A DNA stretch of 64,000 nucleotides from Pectobacterium atrosepticum (GTDB lineage: Bacteria; Pseudomonadota; Gammaproteobacteria; Enterobacterales; Enterobacteriaceae), in assembly GCA_019056595.1 (NCBI GenBank), contig CP036163.1:3348001-3412000 (forward strand). The letters are read 5' to 3'. The translations under genes were made by a program, and so were the position numbers. The notes beneath the pieces were generated by a model. It was given only the letters and a program-made list of their open reading frames with translations. It made no database searches and was not told where the DNA came from. Below are positions 46,540 through 55,036 of this stretch, one piece after another. Positions within the stretch are counted from its first letter, which is position 1. Each line of letters opens with the position of its first letter.

Positions 46540-47106
46540 ATGACAAAACTCATCTACCTCATTGGCCCTTCCGGCGCAGGCAAAGACAGCCTGCTTCGGG
46601 CGATCCGTCAACTGCCGCTGCCACGCCTGCTGGTGGCGCATCGGTACATCACCCGTCCCGCAGAAATTCAAGGAGAGAACCACATAGCGCTTACCCCCGA
46701 AGAGTTTGCGATCCGTCAGCAGCTTGGCATTTTCGCACTCGATTGGCAGGCGCATCAGTGCCATTACGGCATCGGGATAGAAATTGATTACTGGTTACAG
46801 CGGGGGAGCTACGTCATCGTTAACGGCTCGCGAGCTTATCTGACTCAGGCGCGTGAACGCTATGGCAATACGCTATTTCCGATATGCCTGACTGTTTCTG
46901 AATCTGCACTGCGGCAGCGGCTACGCGCCAGAGGGCGGGAAAGTGAACAGCAAATTGCCACACGTTTACAGCGTGCCGAGGACGAGCAAAGCCGCTTGCA
47001 AAGCGACTGTATTTTGTTGAACAACGACGGCGATCTGCAACGCACCTTATCCACCTTTCAGTCGCTGCTGCCGTTCGACCGGGCTTGCGCGGCGCACCGC
47101 GAATAA
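46540..47106 (+). CDS. phnN: PhnN, ribose 1,5-bisphosphate phosphokinase
   Basis: 188 residues from ATG 46540 (MTKLIYLIGPSGAGKDSLL). P-loop kinase related to guanylate kinase: Walker A GPSGAGKDS; lid region RARGRESEQQIATRLQRAE. Converts ribose 1,5-bisphosphate to PRPP, returning the sugar of the C-P lyase cycle. The frame opens 30 bases earlier, inside phnM. Confidence 0.94.
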   Translation: MTKLIYLIGPSGAGKDSLLRAIRQLPLPRLLVAHRYITRPAEIQGENHIALTPEEFAIRQQLGIFALDWQAHQCHYGIGIEIDYWLQRGSYVIVNGSRAYLTQARERYGNTLFPICLTVSESALRQRLRARGRESEQQIATRLQRAEDEQSRLQSDCILLNNDGDLQRTLSTFQSLLPFDRACAAHRE

Positions 47107-47147
47107 TAGGTCGGGTGACAAGCGTACCGAATAGCAGGAGAAAACCG

Positions 47148-47933
47148 ATGACAACAAATATAGCAGCAAATAGTGGCGGGATCGTTTTTCACTTTCTGGG
47201 AACCGGCGGTGCGCAGCAGGTTCCTGCATTTGGCTGTGAATGTGAGGTTTGCCAGCAGGCGCAACGCAATGAAAGCAAACGGCGTCGTGCCTGCTGTGCG
47301 GCAATCACAACAAAAGACCGTATCATCCTGATTGATGCCGGATTACCTGAGCTATCGCCTTATCTGCTCCCCTATCCGCAACGACATATTCTGCTGACCC
47401 ACTATCATATGGATCACGTTCAGGGATTATTTCCCCTTCGTTGGGGCTACGGTGAGCCCATTCCGGTCTTTGGCCCCCCAGATGAAGCTGGCTGCGACGA
47501 TCTCTTCAAGCACCCAGGGATTCTGCATTTTCAAAAACCGCTAATGGCTTTCCAGCCCTTCGAACTGGACGGCATCAGGATCACGCCGGTTCCCTTAATC
47601 CATTCCAAATTAACCTATGGTTACCTCATCCAGACGCCAACGCATACGCTGGCCTACCTAACCGACACCATCGGGTTGCCGCCCGAAACTACTCAGTTTC
47701 TTGCATCACACACGCTGGACTATGCGATTGTCGATTGCAGCCACCCTCCCCAGACGATGCTTCCACGTAATCATAATGACATCACCCGGGCGCTGGAGAT
47801 TTTTACCCAGCTTAACCCCAAACAACTGTACCTGACCCACATCAGCCATGAACTGGATCGCTGGCTACAAACACAAACGCTGCTGCCCGAAAATGTTCAT
47901 GCTGCTTATGATGGGCTGGTGTTGGGGTTGTAA
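47148..47933 (+). CDS. phnP: PhnP, phosphoribosyl 1,2-cyclic phosphate phosphodiesterase
   Basis: 261 residues from ATG 47148 behind caggag. Metallo-beta-lactamase fold with LTHYHMDHVQGL, plus FGCECEVCQ, a zinc-binding cluster typical of PhnP. Hydrolyses the cyclic product of C-P cleavage to ribose 1,5-bisphosphate. Last gene of the phosphonate unit; phnO is not present between phnN and phnP, which E. coli has. Confidence 0.94.
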   Translation: MTTNIAANSGGIVFHFLGTGGAQQVPAFGCECEVCQQAQRNESKRRRACCAAITTKDRIILIDAGLPELSPYLLPYPQRHILLTHYHMDHVQGLFPLRWGYGEPIPVFGPPDEAGCDDLFKHPGILHFQKPLMAFQPFELDGIRITPVPLIHSKLTYGYLIQTPTHTLAYLTDTIGLPPETTQFLASHTLDYAIVDCSHPPQTMLPRNHNDITRALEIFTQLNPKQLYLTHISHELDRWLQTQTLLPENVHAAYDGLVLGL

Positions 47934-48005
47934 GAAGGAAGGCCACATATAACGCTCATAGCTCCACATATCGCGGAGCTAAAATCTGACATGCCGATTA
48001 GGTGT

Positions 48006-48050
48006 TTTTGAGATAACTGAACATCATGACCTAATTTAGTCCCTCTGAAC
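48006..48050 (+). pseudogene. Degenerate copy of the Fic-type gene leader
   Basis: From tttgagataact to tgaact this stretch aligns with 63808-63852 over the start of the partial gene at the right edge: 34 of 45 positions match from gagataact onward, including the ATG (48026). Here the frame is broken at once (ATG ACC TAA). It appears to be a relic of the same gene or its control region. The rest of 47934-48434 holds no gene: it becomes very AT-rich from about 48180 and should contain the promoter of the exopolysaccharide operon. Confidence 0.45.
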
Positions 48051-48434
48051 TCTGACTAAAAACGTTGCTCCAGAACTGCCTCAAGCTTACTGAAGCACTT
48101 ATTGAAAGTGACGCTTCTGCGTTAAGGTTGGCGCGGTGTGACAGATTTGCCTGAACGGCGAAATTTCACTCTTTATCCACTGTATTGAAATAATTATTGA
48201 ATGAAAATATTCAAAATTAAATAATAATAAAATAAATATTTTCGAGAAAATTACTGATGTGAAAATTTATATTTTATAAATTAATGATTATGGCTGTGGA
48301 CATTAGCAGTTTGTGCGCTTTGCTAAAAAAATTTGAGATTGATCTGATTGTTATTTTAAATTTTTCTTAAGTGATATATCATCCGGCACGGAAAAACAGC
48401 AATAATAAAAAACTTAATGGATTATGATTAAAAA

Positions 48435-49841
48435 GTGTCTACTAATCAGATAAATATTTCCTATGGGAATGACTTTTTTGTTATTAAATTGATGGACTTT
48501 TTATCAATTAATTTAGCATTAATAGTCAGCGCAAGGCTATTTTTGATGGGCGATTTCGATGATGTAATTATAATTAGCCTGCTATTTTCTACCTCTTTTT
48601 TACTTATTGGAGAATATACCGGACTATATCACCATAGTCTTAAAAATATGCAGCCTGGTGGGCGGCGAAGACTGTGGGGTTCCGCATTACTGTCGGTCAT
48701 CTTTGTTGAGGCAGTCAGGAATTATACCGGTACGTTGTACTCGCTGGGTCTATTGCATCAACTCGATAATATATATTTTTCCGCAATGCTGTACTGGTAT
48801 ATTCTTTCGCTATGTAGTCTCTATATCACGCGTTTAATTACGTGTAAATTTACGACTAAAAAGCGGATGCGAATTGCTATTGTGGGATTAACGCCCGGTG
48901 GGTTAGCGGCGGAAAAAGCATTGCTTAAAGAGTATGCCAACATGCAATTAGAATTGGCTTTTTACGACGATCGTAGCCCATCCCGTTGTGGCTATCTGTT
49001 TAAGAGCCAATTTAAAGGCAAAGTGAGCGAACTGGTTGAAGACGCTAAAGCGGGCAGAGTGGATGAGATTTATATTGCGCTGCCGATGGTTGCACTAAAA
49101 CGTATTCGTTATTTTCTGTCGATGATGTCCGATACGACGGTAGATACCTACATCATTCCCGATCTTTATTCCTACAGCTCATACGTATCGCAGTTTCGCT
49201 CCATCAATAACATTCAGACCATCAGTATTTTCAGATCGCCGTTTGATGGCATTGGTTCGGTGATTAAGCGCGTTGAGGATTTAGTGATTGGCGGCGTTAT
49301 TACGCTGATGATTTCGCCATTGCTGCTGGTGATTGCTATGGGTATCAAACTGACGTCACGGGGTCCGGTGTTATTCAAGCAGGATCGTTATGGCCTGAGC
49401 GGTAATAAAATCAAAGTGTGGAAATTCCGCTCGATGCACGTGATGGAAAACGCCGGCGTCGTGACGCAGGCGACTAAAAACGATCCGCGTGTTACGCGTT
49501 TTGGCGCATTTTTACGCCGCACCTCGCTGGATGAACTGCCGCAATTTTTCAATGTATTGCAAGGGACGATGTCGATTATTGGCCCGCGTCCTCATGCCGT
49601 CGTGCATAACGAGCAGTATCGCCAGCTAGTCGAAAATTACATGATTCGCCATAAAGTGAAGCCTGGAATTTCAGGCTTGGCGCAGGTTAGTGGTTATCGC
49701 GGCGAAGTGGATACCCTCGATAAAATGGAAAAACGGGTTCACTACGATATTGCCTATATTCAGAGCTGGTCCCTTTGGTTGGATATCAAAATTATCTTTA
49801 GAACCATTTTCAAAGGTTTTATCGGTGAAAATGCGTACTAA
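48435..49841 (+). CDS. Undecaprenyl-phosphate sugar phosphotransferase (WcaJ/GumD/AmsG type)
   Basis: 468-residue membrane protein that starts the repeat unit by placing a sugar phosphate, probably glucose-1-P or galactose-1-P, on undecaprenyl phosphate. About four N-terminal helices are followed by a nucleotide-binding-like CoA_binding_3 region (IAIVGLTPGGLAAEKAL), another helix, and the bacterial sugar transferase domain with KFRSMH, DELPQFFNVLQGTMSIIGPRPH and VKPGISGLAQVSGYRGE. GTG start at 48435. The first 700 bases are more AT-rich than the rest. Confidence 0.9.
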   Translation: MSTNQINISYGNDFFVIKLMDFLSINLALIVSARLFLMGDFDDVIIISLLFSTSFLLIGEYTGLYHHSLKNMQPGGRRRLWGSALLSVIFVEAVRNYTGTLYSLGLLHQLDNIYFSAMLYWYILSLCSLYITRLITCKFTTKKRMRIAIVGLTPGGLAAEKALLKEYANMQLELAFYDDRSPSRCGYLFKSQFKGKVSELVEDAKAGRVDEIYIALPMVALKRIRYFLSMMSDTTVDTYIIPDLYSYSSYVSQFRSINNIQTISIFRSPFDGIGSVIKRVEDLVIGGVITLMISPLLLVIAMGIKLTSRGPVLFKQDRYGLSGNKIKVWKFRSMHVMENAGVVTQATKNDPRVTRFGAFLRRTSLDELPQFFNVLQGTMSIIGPRPHAVVHNEQYRQLVENYMIRHKVKPGISGLAQVSGYRGEVDTLDKMEKRVHYDIAYIQSWSLWLDIKIIFRTIFKGFIGENAY

Positions 49842-51117
49842 ATTGATCATTGCCGCTGGAATGATAATCCCCCACCCCTCTTGGGCCGACCTGATGCCGA
49901 AATCGCATATCGGCGTCGCCGGTATTGATTTTCAAAGCCAGGTGGGGCTGGACTATGGGCATGAGAATAACGTGACCTATCAGGCTGATGATCAGGACGC
50001 GGTGAGTGCTAATTTTCAGAGCGTCAGGCCAATGATTAAGGCCATTGGCGCGCGTTATCAAGATCAATATCTGTTGATGTATTCCGGTGATTATCGTCGT
50101 TACGACAGCGATCCGGCAGATAATTACTCCGACCATTTCTTTCGCTTTAATGGCGCATGGCGCTACGGGTTGAAGCATGGATTAACGCTCAGTCTTGAGG
50201 AGACGCTTGGGCACGAAGTGCGTGGGCGCGGTATTACCGAAGGTTTTCGACCACAACAGTTCAGTGATTTCGGTATTCATTCGCCGCTGAGTACCGCGCT
50301 TTTCAACAGTGAATTACGTTATAGCTATGGCGCGCTGAAAGGGCGCGGTAAAGCCGACGTCGCGCTGCTGTTTAGAAAACTGCGGTTAGGCCGCACGGAG
50401 GATATTAAAAATACCGATATTGATTTTTATCACTATGTTCTTGGGCAGGAATGGCACGAGAATGGTTTGATCGCCGAATTATCTGACCAATACTCGTCGG
50501 CAACGCGCTTTCGCTACCGTTTTATTGGTAATCAGCGGCGTTATGAAATCGATTCGCAAAAAGATAATGATGAATATTATCTGGAATACGGCATTAAATC
50601 GCAGCTTACGGGAAAAACCGGTATTGATGCCAATGTGTCCTGGCTATACAAGACATTCGATAATAACTCGAACTCCAGGAGTTTTAGCGGGATAAACTGG
50701 GATATTCAGACGGAGTGGAAACCACTTAAACAATCCGTTTTTACCGTACATACGTCGAAGCATATCAAAGACCCGTCAGAAATCGGCGGCTATATCCTGG
50801 TTTCTCAATACGGCATCTCTTATCAGCATTTTTGGCTCGTCGATCGTTTCTCCACCACGTTTGACTATTCATACCTGACGGACGTTTACAAGAATTACCC
50901 GCGAGATCGTAAAGACAGAAACAGGGTGTTCACATTCGCCATGAGTTATAACTTCAGGCCCTCTATTAACGTTGAATTAAAGTATCAACTGAACACGCTA
51001 CGTTCCAATCAAGATAGCGATTCTTTCTTTATTGGCCCTAACGGCGATCGCCAGGTCGTCAGGATGCTGGGCCGTGATAACTCTCTGATTATGTTTACGG
51101 CTAAGGTACAGATCTAA
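49831..51117 (+). CDS. Outer-membrane beta-barrel protein of the exopolysaccharide locus
   Basis: 428 residues from ATG 49831; GTG 49825 is an alternative. It overlaps the previous gene by 11 bases, so translation is probably coupled. Signal peptide MRTKLIIAAGMIIPHPSWA with cleavage before DLMP. The rest alternates hydrophobic and polar residues with many aromatics (HFFRFNGAWRYGLKHGL), typical of a barrel; it resembles the 'beta-barrel porin 2' family found in Wzx/Wzy exopolysaccharide loci. It may assist polymer export or surface attachment. Confidence 0.8.
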   Translation: MRTKLIIAAGMIIPHPSWADLMPKSHIGVAGIDFQSQVGLDYGHENNVTYQADDQDAVSANFQSVRPMIKAIGARYQDQYLLMYSGDYRRYDSDPADNYSDHFFRFNGAWRYGLKHGLTLSLEETLGHEVRGRGITEGFRPQQFSDFGIHSPLSTALFNSELRYSYGALKGRGKADVALLFRKLRLGRTEDIKNTDIDFYHYVLGQEWHENGLIAELSDQYSSATRFRYRFIGNQRRYEIDSQKDNDEYYLEYGIKSQLTGKTGIDANVSWLYKTFDNNSNSRSFSGINWDIQTEWKPLKQSVFTVHTSKHIKDPSEIGGYILVSQYGISYQHFWLVDRFSTTFDYSYLTDVYKNYPRDRKDRNRVFTFAMSYNFRPSINVELKYQLNTLRSNQDSDSFFIGPNGDRQVVRMLGRDNSLIMFTAKVQI

Positions 51118-51118
51118 C

Positions 51119-51676
51119 GTGAAAATAATAAAACTGGGCATTTTTCTGTGCTTCAGCGTCTGGCTGGCGGGATGCTCCCTGTCGAGCCAGCGGCAAATGG
51201 ACAAACCTGAAAGCGAAACCACCGGTTATCAGTTAGATGAAGGCGATGCTGTAAATATTCTGGTGTACGGCGAGCCGGAGATGACGATGAAGTTCATGCT
51301 GGATAAAAGCGGCGCGATTACCTTCCCCTACATTGGTCAACTGGTGTTGAAAGGGAAAACACCAGAGCAGGTGGGTGAGGAGTTGGCTAATCGCCTGCGC
51401 GGCGACTATCTGCAAAATCCGATGGTGACTGTCAGCATCGCCGAGTTCCGGAAATTCTATATCACCGGTGAAGTCGAGAAACCGAACGGGTATGCCTACG
51501 AGCCGGGCTTAACCGTTGAAAAAGCGCTGGCGCTGGCCGGCGGATTTACCGATCGCGCAGACCGCAAGGATGTGGGTATTCGTTTTTCGAATAGCAATCA
51601 ACTGATTGAAAATGTTGACGTAAGACGCGTCGTTCATCCTGGCGACACCGTGATTGTCGGTATGAGCTTTTTCTGA
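51119..51676 (+). CDS. Polysaccharide export lipoprotein (short Wza/GumB type)
   Basis: 185 residues. Lipobox LAGC at about residue 19. Poly_export domain (YQLDEGDAVNILVYGEPEMT...) followed by one SLBB-type segment (FYITGEVEKPNGYAYEPGLTVEKALALAGGF). It is half the size of E. coli Wza and lacks the extra domains and C-terminal amphipathic helix that forms the outer-membrane pore; this matches GumB-like proteins, which may rely on a separate barrel, perhaps the preceding gene. Confidence 0.9.
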   Translation: MKIIKLGIFLCFSVWLAGCSLSSQRQMDKPESETTGYQLDEGDAVNILVYGEPEMTMKFMLDKSGAITFPYIGQLVLKGKTPEQVGEELANRLRGDYLQNPMVTVSIAEFRKFYITGEVEKPNGYAYEPGLTVEKALALAGGFTDRADRKDVGIRFSNSNQLIENVDVRRVVHPGDTVIVGMSFF

Positions 51677-51678
51677 CC

Positions 51679-53811
51679 ATGAGTCTATCTATCGTGGAAA
51701 ATGGCAGAAAACTGGAAAGCACCATCGATTTCTCCAGATTTGCCCAAGAGATCAAACAGAACGGCTGGAAGATCATGCTGGCTGGCCTGATTGTGGCGGT
51801 AGTGGCTTACCCACTGATTAGCATGATCACGCCCAAATATGTGTCGACCGCAACGGTACTGCTTAAAGCGCAACAGGATAACGTTTCGCCTTTGCCGCAG
51901 GTCGATGGTTATGATTCCACCCGTAGCGGCTATTACGAAACCCAGTATGCGTTGATGCAGTCGCGTATTGTGCTGGAACAAGCCGTGCGGGACATCAAGC
52001 TGGACCAAAACCCGGCGTTTAACGGCGATACAGACAAAAACGCGGATCACCGTGGCGATGAGCAACAGCGGGTCGATCACGCGCTGGATTCGATAGTGAA
52101 AAACCTCACTATCACCGGTGTTCGCACCACGCACCTCGCCACTATCTCATACGAATCGGCGTCGCCTGAGCTGGCGGCCGATATCGCTAACGGCGCGGCG
52201 CAGGCATTTATTGACTATACGGCCAGGCAAAAGCACCTCAAGACACTGAAAGCCAAAGCGTTGAACCAAAAACAGATGGAAGAGGTGTGGCAGCAAGTCG
52301 TCGAGCAACAGGCCGCCATCGACCAGTTTCTGAAGAAAGAAGGACTGCTGACTTTCCGCGGTGTGGATGGCTTCGAAACTGAACAATTGGGGATCGTCAC
52401 CACCAAGTTAGCGGATGCCACCCAGCGTCGCATCAGGGCGGAAACGAACGACAACAGCGTGCGTTCGAACGCGGGTACGTCGCTGGAAAACATCATTTCT
52501 CTGCCTGATATTTCTAATCATGCCCAAATTCAGGATTTGCGCATTGCGCTGATTCAGGCCCGGCGTTCTTTATACGATTTACGGAAACGCTACGGGGTGA
52601 AGCATACCAAAATTTTAGAAGCCGAAGCCCAGGTTCAGGCGATTGAAGAGCAGACCCACACCGTGTTACTCGAACTGAAAGCGGGGTTGAATAAGCAGTA
52701 TCAGGCGGCGTTGAGGGATGAAAAATATTATCAGCAACTGCTGGAGCAACAGAAAGTGGATTTCCAAACGCTGGCGTCTAAACGTGATGAATACAACAAC
52801 CTGACCACCGCGCTGGATAAAACAAAAGAGCTGTATAAGGCGCTCTATCAGCGCACCAAAGAGCAGACGCTGGCGGGTAACTATTTAGAGCCGGACGCGA
52901 TACTTTACGACCCAGCCGTGCCGGCTGACCACCCGTCGAAACCCAATAAAGCGATGCTGCTGGTGATGGTTGTCATGCTAACCCTGATTTTCTCGGTGGT
53001 TTACTTCATCGTGAGAGCCGCGCTGGATAATTCAATCAACAGTATCAGCCAGATGAAAAAGCGCCTGAATGTGGCTCCGGTGGGTGAAATTCGCACCTTC
53101 GCCAGTGGCGTGGAGCGCTCAAAAGTTGTGCGATTGATAACCAAAGCGCCGCTTGACGTCGATATTGTCCACAGCATGCGAACCCACATTTTGTTATCGC
53201 ATCCATCCTGCCAGGCCATTGCCATCAGCTCGGCAGAGCATGGAGAAGGGCGATCGTTGCTGGCGCATTTGCTGGCGAGATCCTTCAGCGCTGACCAAAA
53301 AACGCTGCTTATCGACCTGGACTTCTTTAACGACGGCGGGCTGACGCAAGACCTGGCGAATCCTTCCGCTATTGGTGTGGCGGAACTGCTGCAAGGGCAA
53401 TCACCGTTGGATGCCGCACTGGTGATAATCAGTGAAAATTTAAGCTTCCTGCCGCGTGGCAATGCCGTGATGTCTTCTTTACTGATGCTGTCGTCCGAAC
53501 ATGTCGTGACGTTGATGGCCGAGCTGAGAACACGCTATCAGCGAATTATCGTTGACGTGGCCGCGGTGAATCAAACGCAGGATAGTCAACTCATTAGCCG
53601 GGTAATCGACGGGGTGGTTTTTGTGCTGAAAGCCGGCGAGTGGCGCGCGGGCGATGTGCTTAATGCCATTGATAAAGTTAAACAGCACCGCGCGGTGCTG
53701 ATTGGCGCGGTAATGAATCGGGTTGCGGATAAAAATCTCGAAACCAAAGAGGGGATACGTTCCCTGAACCATCGGATGAATGCGCTAATCAACAGTACCG
53801 GTCACCTGTGA
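51679..53811 (+). CDS. Polysaccharide co-polymerase with degenerate BY-kinase domain (GumC/Wzc type)
   Basis: 710 residues. Wzz domain with membrane helices near 31-52 and 430-450 enclosing a long periplasmic coiled-coil region (RDEKYYQQLLEQQKVDFQTL). The C-terminal cytoplasmic domain resembles tyrosine autokinases, but the P-loop reads EHGEGRSLL (Arg where the Lys should be, about residue 524), Walker A' reads LLIDLDFF without the usual Arg, and the C-terminus lacks a Tyr cluster. It likely sets chain length without kinase activity. No Wzb-like phosphatase is present in the locus, which agrees. Confidence 0.9.
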   Translation: MSLSIVENGRKLESTIDFSRFAQEIKQNGWKIMLAGLIVAVVAYPLISMITPKYVSTATVLLKAQQDNVSPLPQVDGYDSTRSGYYETQYALMQSRIVLEQAVRDIKLDQNPAFNGDTDKNADHRGDEQQRVDHALDSIVKNLTITGVRTTHLATISYESASPELAADIANGAAQAFIDYTARQKHLKTLKAKALNQKQMEEVWQQVVEQQAAIDQFLKKEGLLTFRGVDGFETEQLGIVTTKLADATQRRIRAETNDNSVRSNAGTSLENIISLPDISNHAQIQDLRIALIQARRSLYDLRKRYGVKHTKILEAEAQVQAIEEQTHTVLLELKAGLNKQYQAALRDEKYYQQLLEQQKVDFQTLASKRDEYNNLTTALDKTKELYKALYQRTKEQTLAGNYLEPDAILYDPAVPADHPSKPNKAMLLVMVVMLTLIFSVVYFIVRAALDNSINSISQMKKRLNVAPVGEIRTFASGVERSKVVRLITKAPLDVDIVHSMRTHILLSHPSCQAIAISSAEHGEGRSLLAHLLARSFSADQKTLLIDLDFFNDGGLTQDLANPSAIGVAELLQGQSPLDAALVIISENLSFLPRGNAVMSSLLMLSSEHVVTLMAELRTRYQRIIVDVAAVNQTQDSQLISRVIDGVVFVLKAGEWRAGDVLNAIDKVKQHRAVLIGAVMNRVADKNLETKEGIRSLNHRMNALINSTGHL

Positions 53812-53841
53812 GTTTATTAAAAAGATGAGTTTACTAAAAAG
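53808..53841 (+). repeat. 17-bp tandem duplication at the wzx start
   Basis: gtgagtttattaaaaag is followed directly by atgagtttactaaaaag, two copies differing at two positions. The first contains the stop of the co-polymerase gene (TGA 53809-53811), the second the flippase start. The duplication leaves two possible start codons in different frames. Confidence 0.8.
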
Positions 53842-55036
53842 CGTTTCTACCATTGCGGGTTCATCGGTGGTTTCACAACTGATTGGCGCACTATCTATCT
53901 GGCTGATTTCGCATAAATACAACATGGCCGAGGTGGGGATCTACGCGCTGAGTTACAGCATCGTGTTGGTGGGGGCGCAGGTCTGTACCTTTGCATCGCA
54001 ACTGCTGATTCCGAAACAGCAAGACAGTGAACTGGCGCAGAGTGTGGTGTTCAGCACACTGCAAAGTCTGCTTACCGCGGTGCCCTATGCGATGTTGACC
54101 GCATGGCTGTTTCAGCGAAATGTGTTCTTTCTCTACCTGCTCACGCTGTCCTATGCGCTGGTGCTGATCTCGGAGAATTTGTCTCTGCGCGAGGGTAACT
54201 ACCGTTTTCTGGCCTTTCAGCGACTCGCTGTCTCGGTGGTGGTCGTGCTTTCGCTGGTGTTCACTTCACATACCACCGCGTTCTATTGGTCCTGGGCCTG
54301 CGCCATGATGGTGCTGATTAGCGGTTGTATTCTGTTCTCGTTCAATATTCACACCATTACATTTGGACATTTTAGTCCGCAACGTAATAGGGCTTTCTTT
54401 CATCAGCATGCTCATCATCTTACCCGCGTTGGCAGCGCCGAAGTGTTGGCGATGGTTAATAGTAATTTGCCGGTTATGCTGATTAATTTTTGGTTTTCCG
54501 CGTTGACGGCGGGGTATTTCTCGGTAGTGAGCCGTTTTTGTTTGTCTCCGGTGGTGATCATCGGCAATGCGGTGCGTAATTCTATTTTTTCAACTTGGTC
54601 TGCCGATTTCAGAAATAAACGTTTCAACTATGATGAGTTCAAAAAAGTTCGTCTGGTATTATTGATGTCGGGGGTGGTCTGCACGCTAGGAGTATTTATT
54701 TTCTATCCGTTGGTGATGCATCTGTTTTTTAGCGAGGAGTGGATTAACTCCATTCCAACCTCTCGCTATATGTTGCCTTATTTATTTCCGGCGCTGGCGG
54801 TGTGTCCGCTGACGGTGATTGAGCTAATATTTGGCTCTCATCGCTATTTTTTGCGTATTCAGTTAGAGCAGTTGAGTGTGGTATTAGTCGCATTTGTGAT
54901 TGTGCCTTATTTTTATAATCACTATGACACATCAATGATTCTTTTTTCTGTGCTGACGTTTGTACGCTACGCGTTTATTTATCTCAAAGTAAACAAACGT
55001 GCTAATGGGCTGAAAAATATGATGACAGAATCATGA
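53825..55036 (+). CDS. Lipid-linked oligosaccharide flippase (Wzx)
   Basis: 403 residues, about 12 membrane helices, MOP superfamily. Begins MSLLKSVSTIAGSSVVSQLIGALSIW, typical of Wzx (an early amphipathic/TM segment with SQ-x-x-G). It should move undecaprenyl-linked repeat units across the inner membrane. No obvious Shine-Dalgarno other than aaaag in the duplicated segment. ATGA overlap with the polymerase gene. Confidence 0.85.
   Translation: MSLLKSVSTIAGSSVVSQLIGALSIWLISHKYNMAEVGIYALSYSIVLVGAQVCTFASQLLIPKQQDSELAQSVVFSTLQSLLTAVPYAMLTAWLFQRNVFFLYLLTLSYALVLISENLSLREGNYRFLAFQRLAVSVVVVLSLVFTSHTTAFYWSWACAMMVLISGCILFSFNIHTITFGHFSPQRNRAFFHQHAHHLTRVGSAEVLAMVNSNLPVMLINFWFSALTAGYFSVVSRFCLSPVVIIGNAVRNSIFSTWSADFRNKRFNYDEFKKVRLVLLMSGVVCTLGVFIFYPLVMHLFFSEEWINSIPTSRYMLPYLFPALAVCPLTVIELIFGSHRYFLRIQLEQLSVVLVAFVIVPYFYNHYDTSMILFSVLTFVRYAFIYLKVNKRANGLKNMMTES

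Noticed and set aside
48050-48180. Transposase remnant after the Fic-leader relic
   Set aside because: A short open stretch (LKLTEALIESDASALRL) vaguely recalls IS4-type N-termini, but frames break and there are no terminal repeats.
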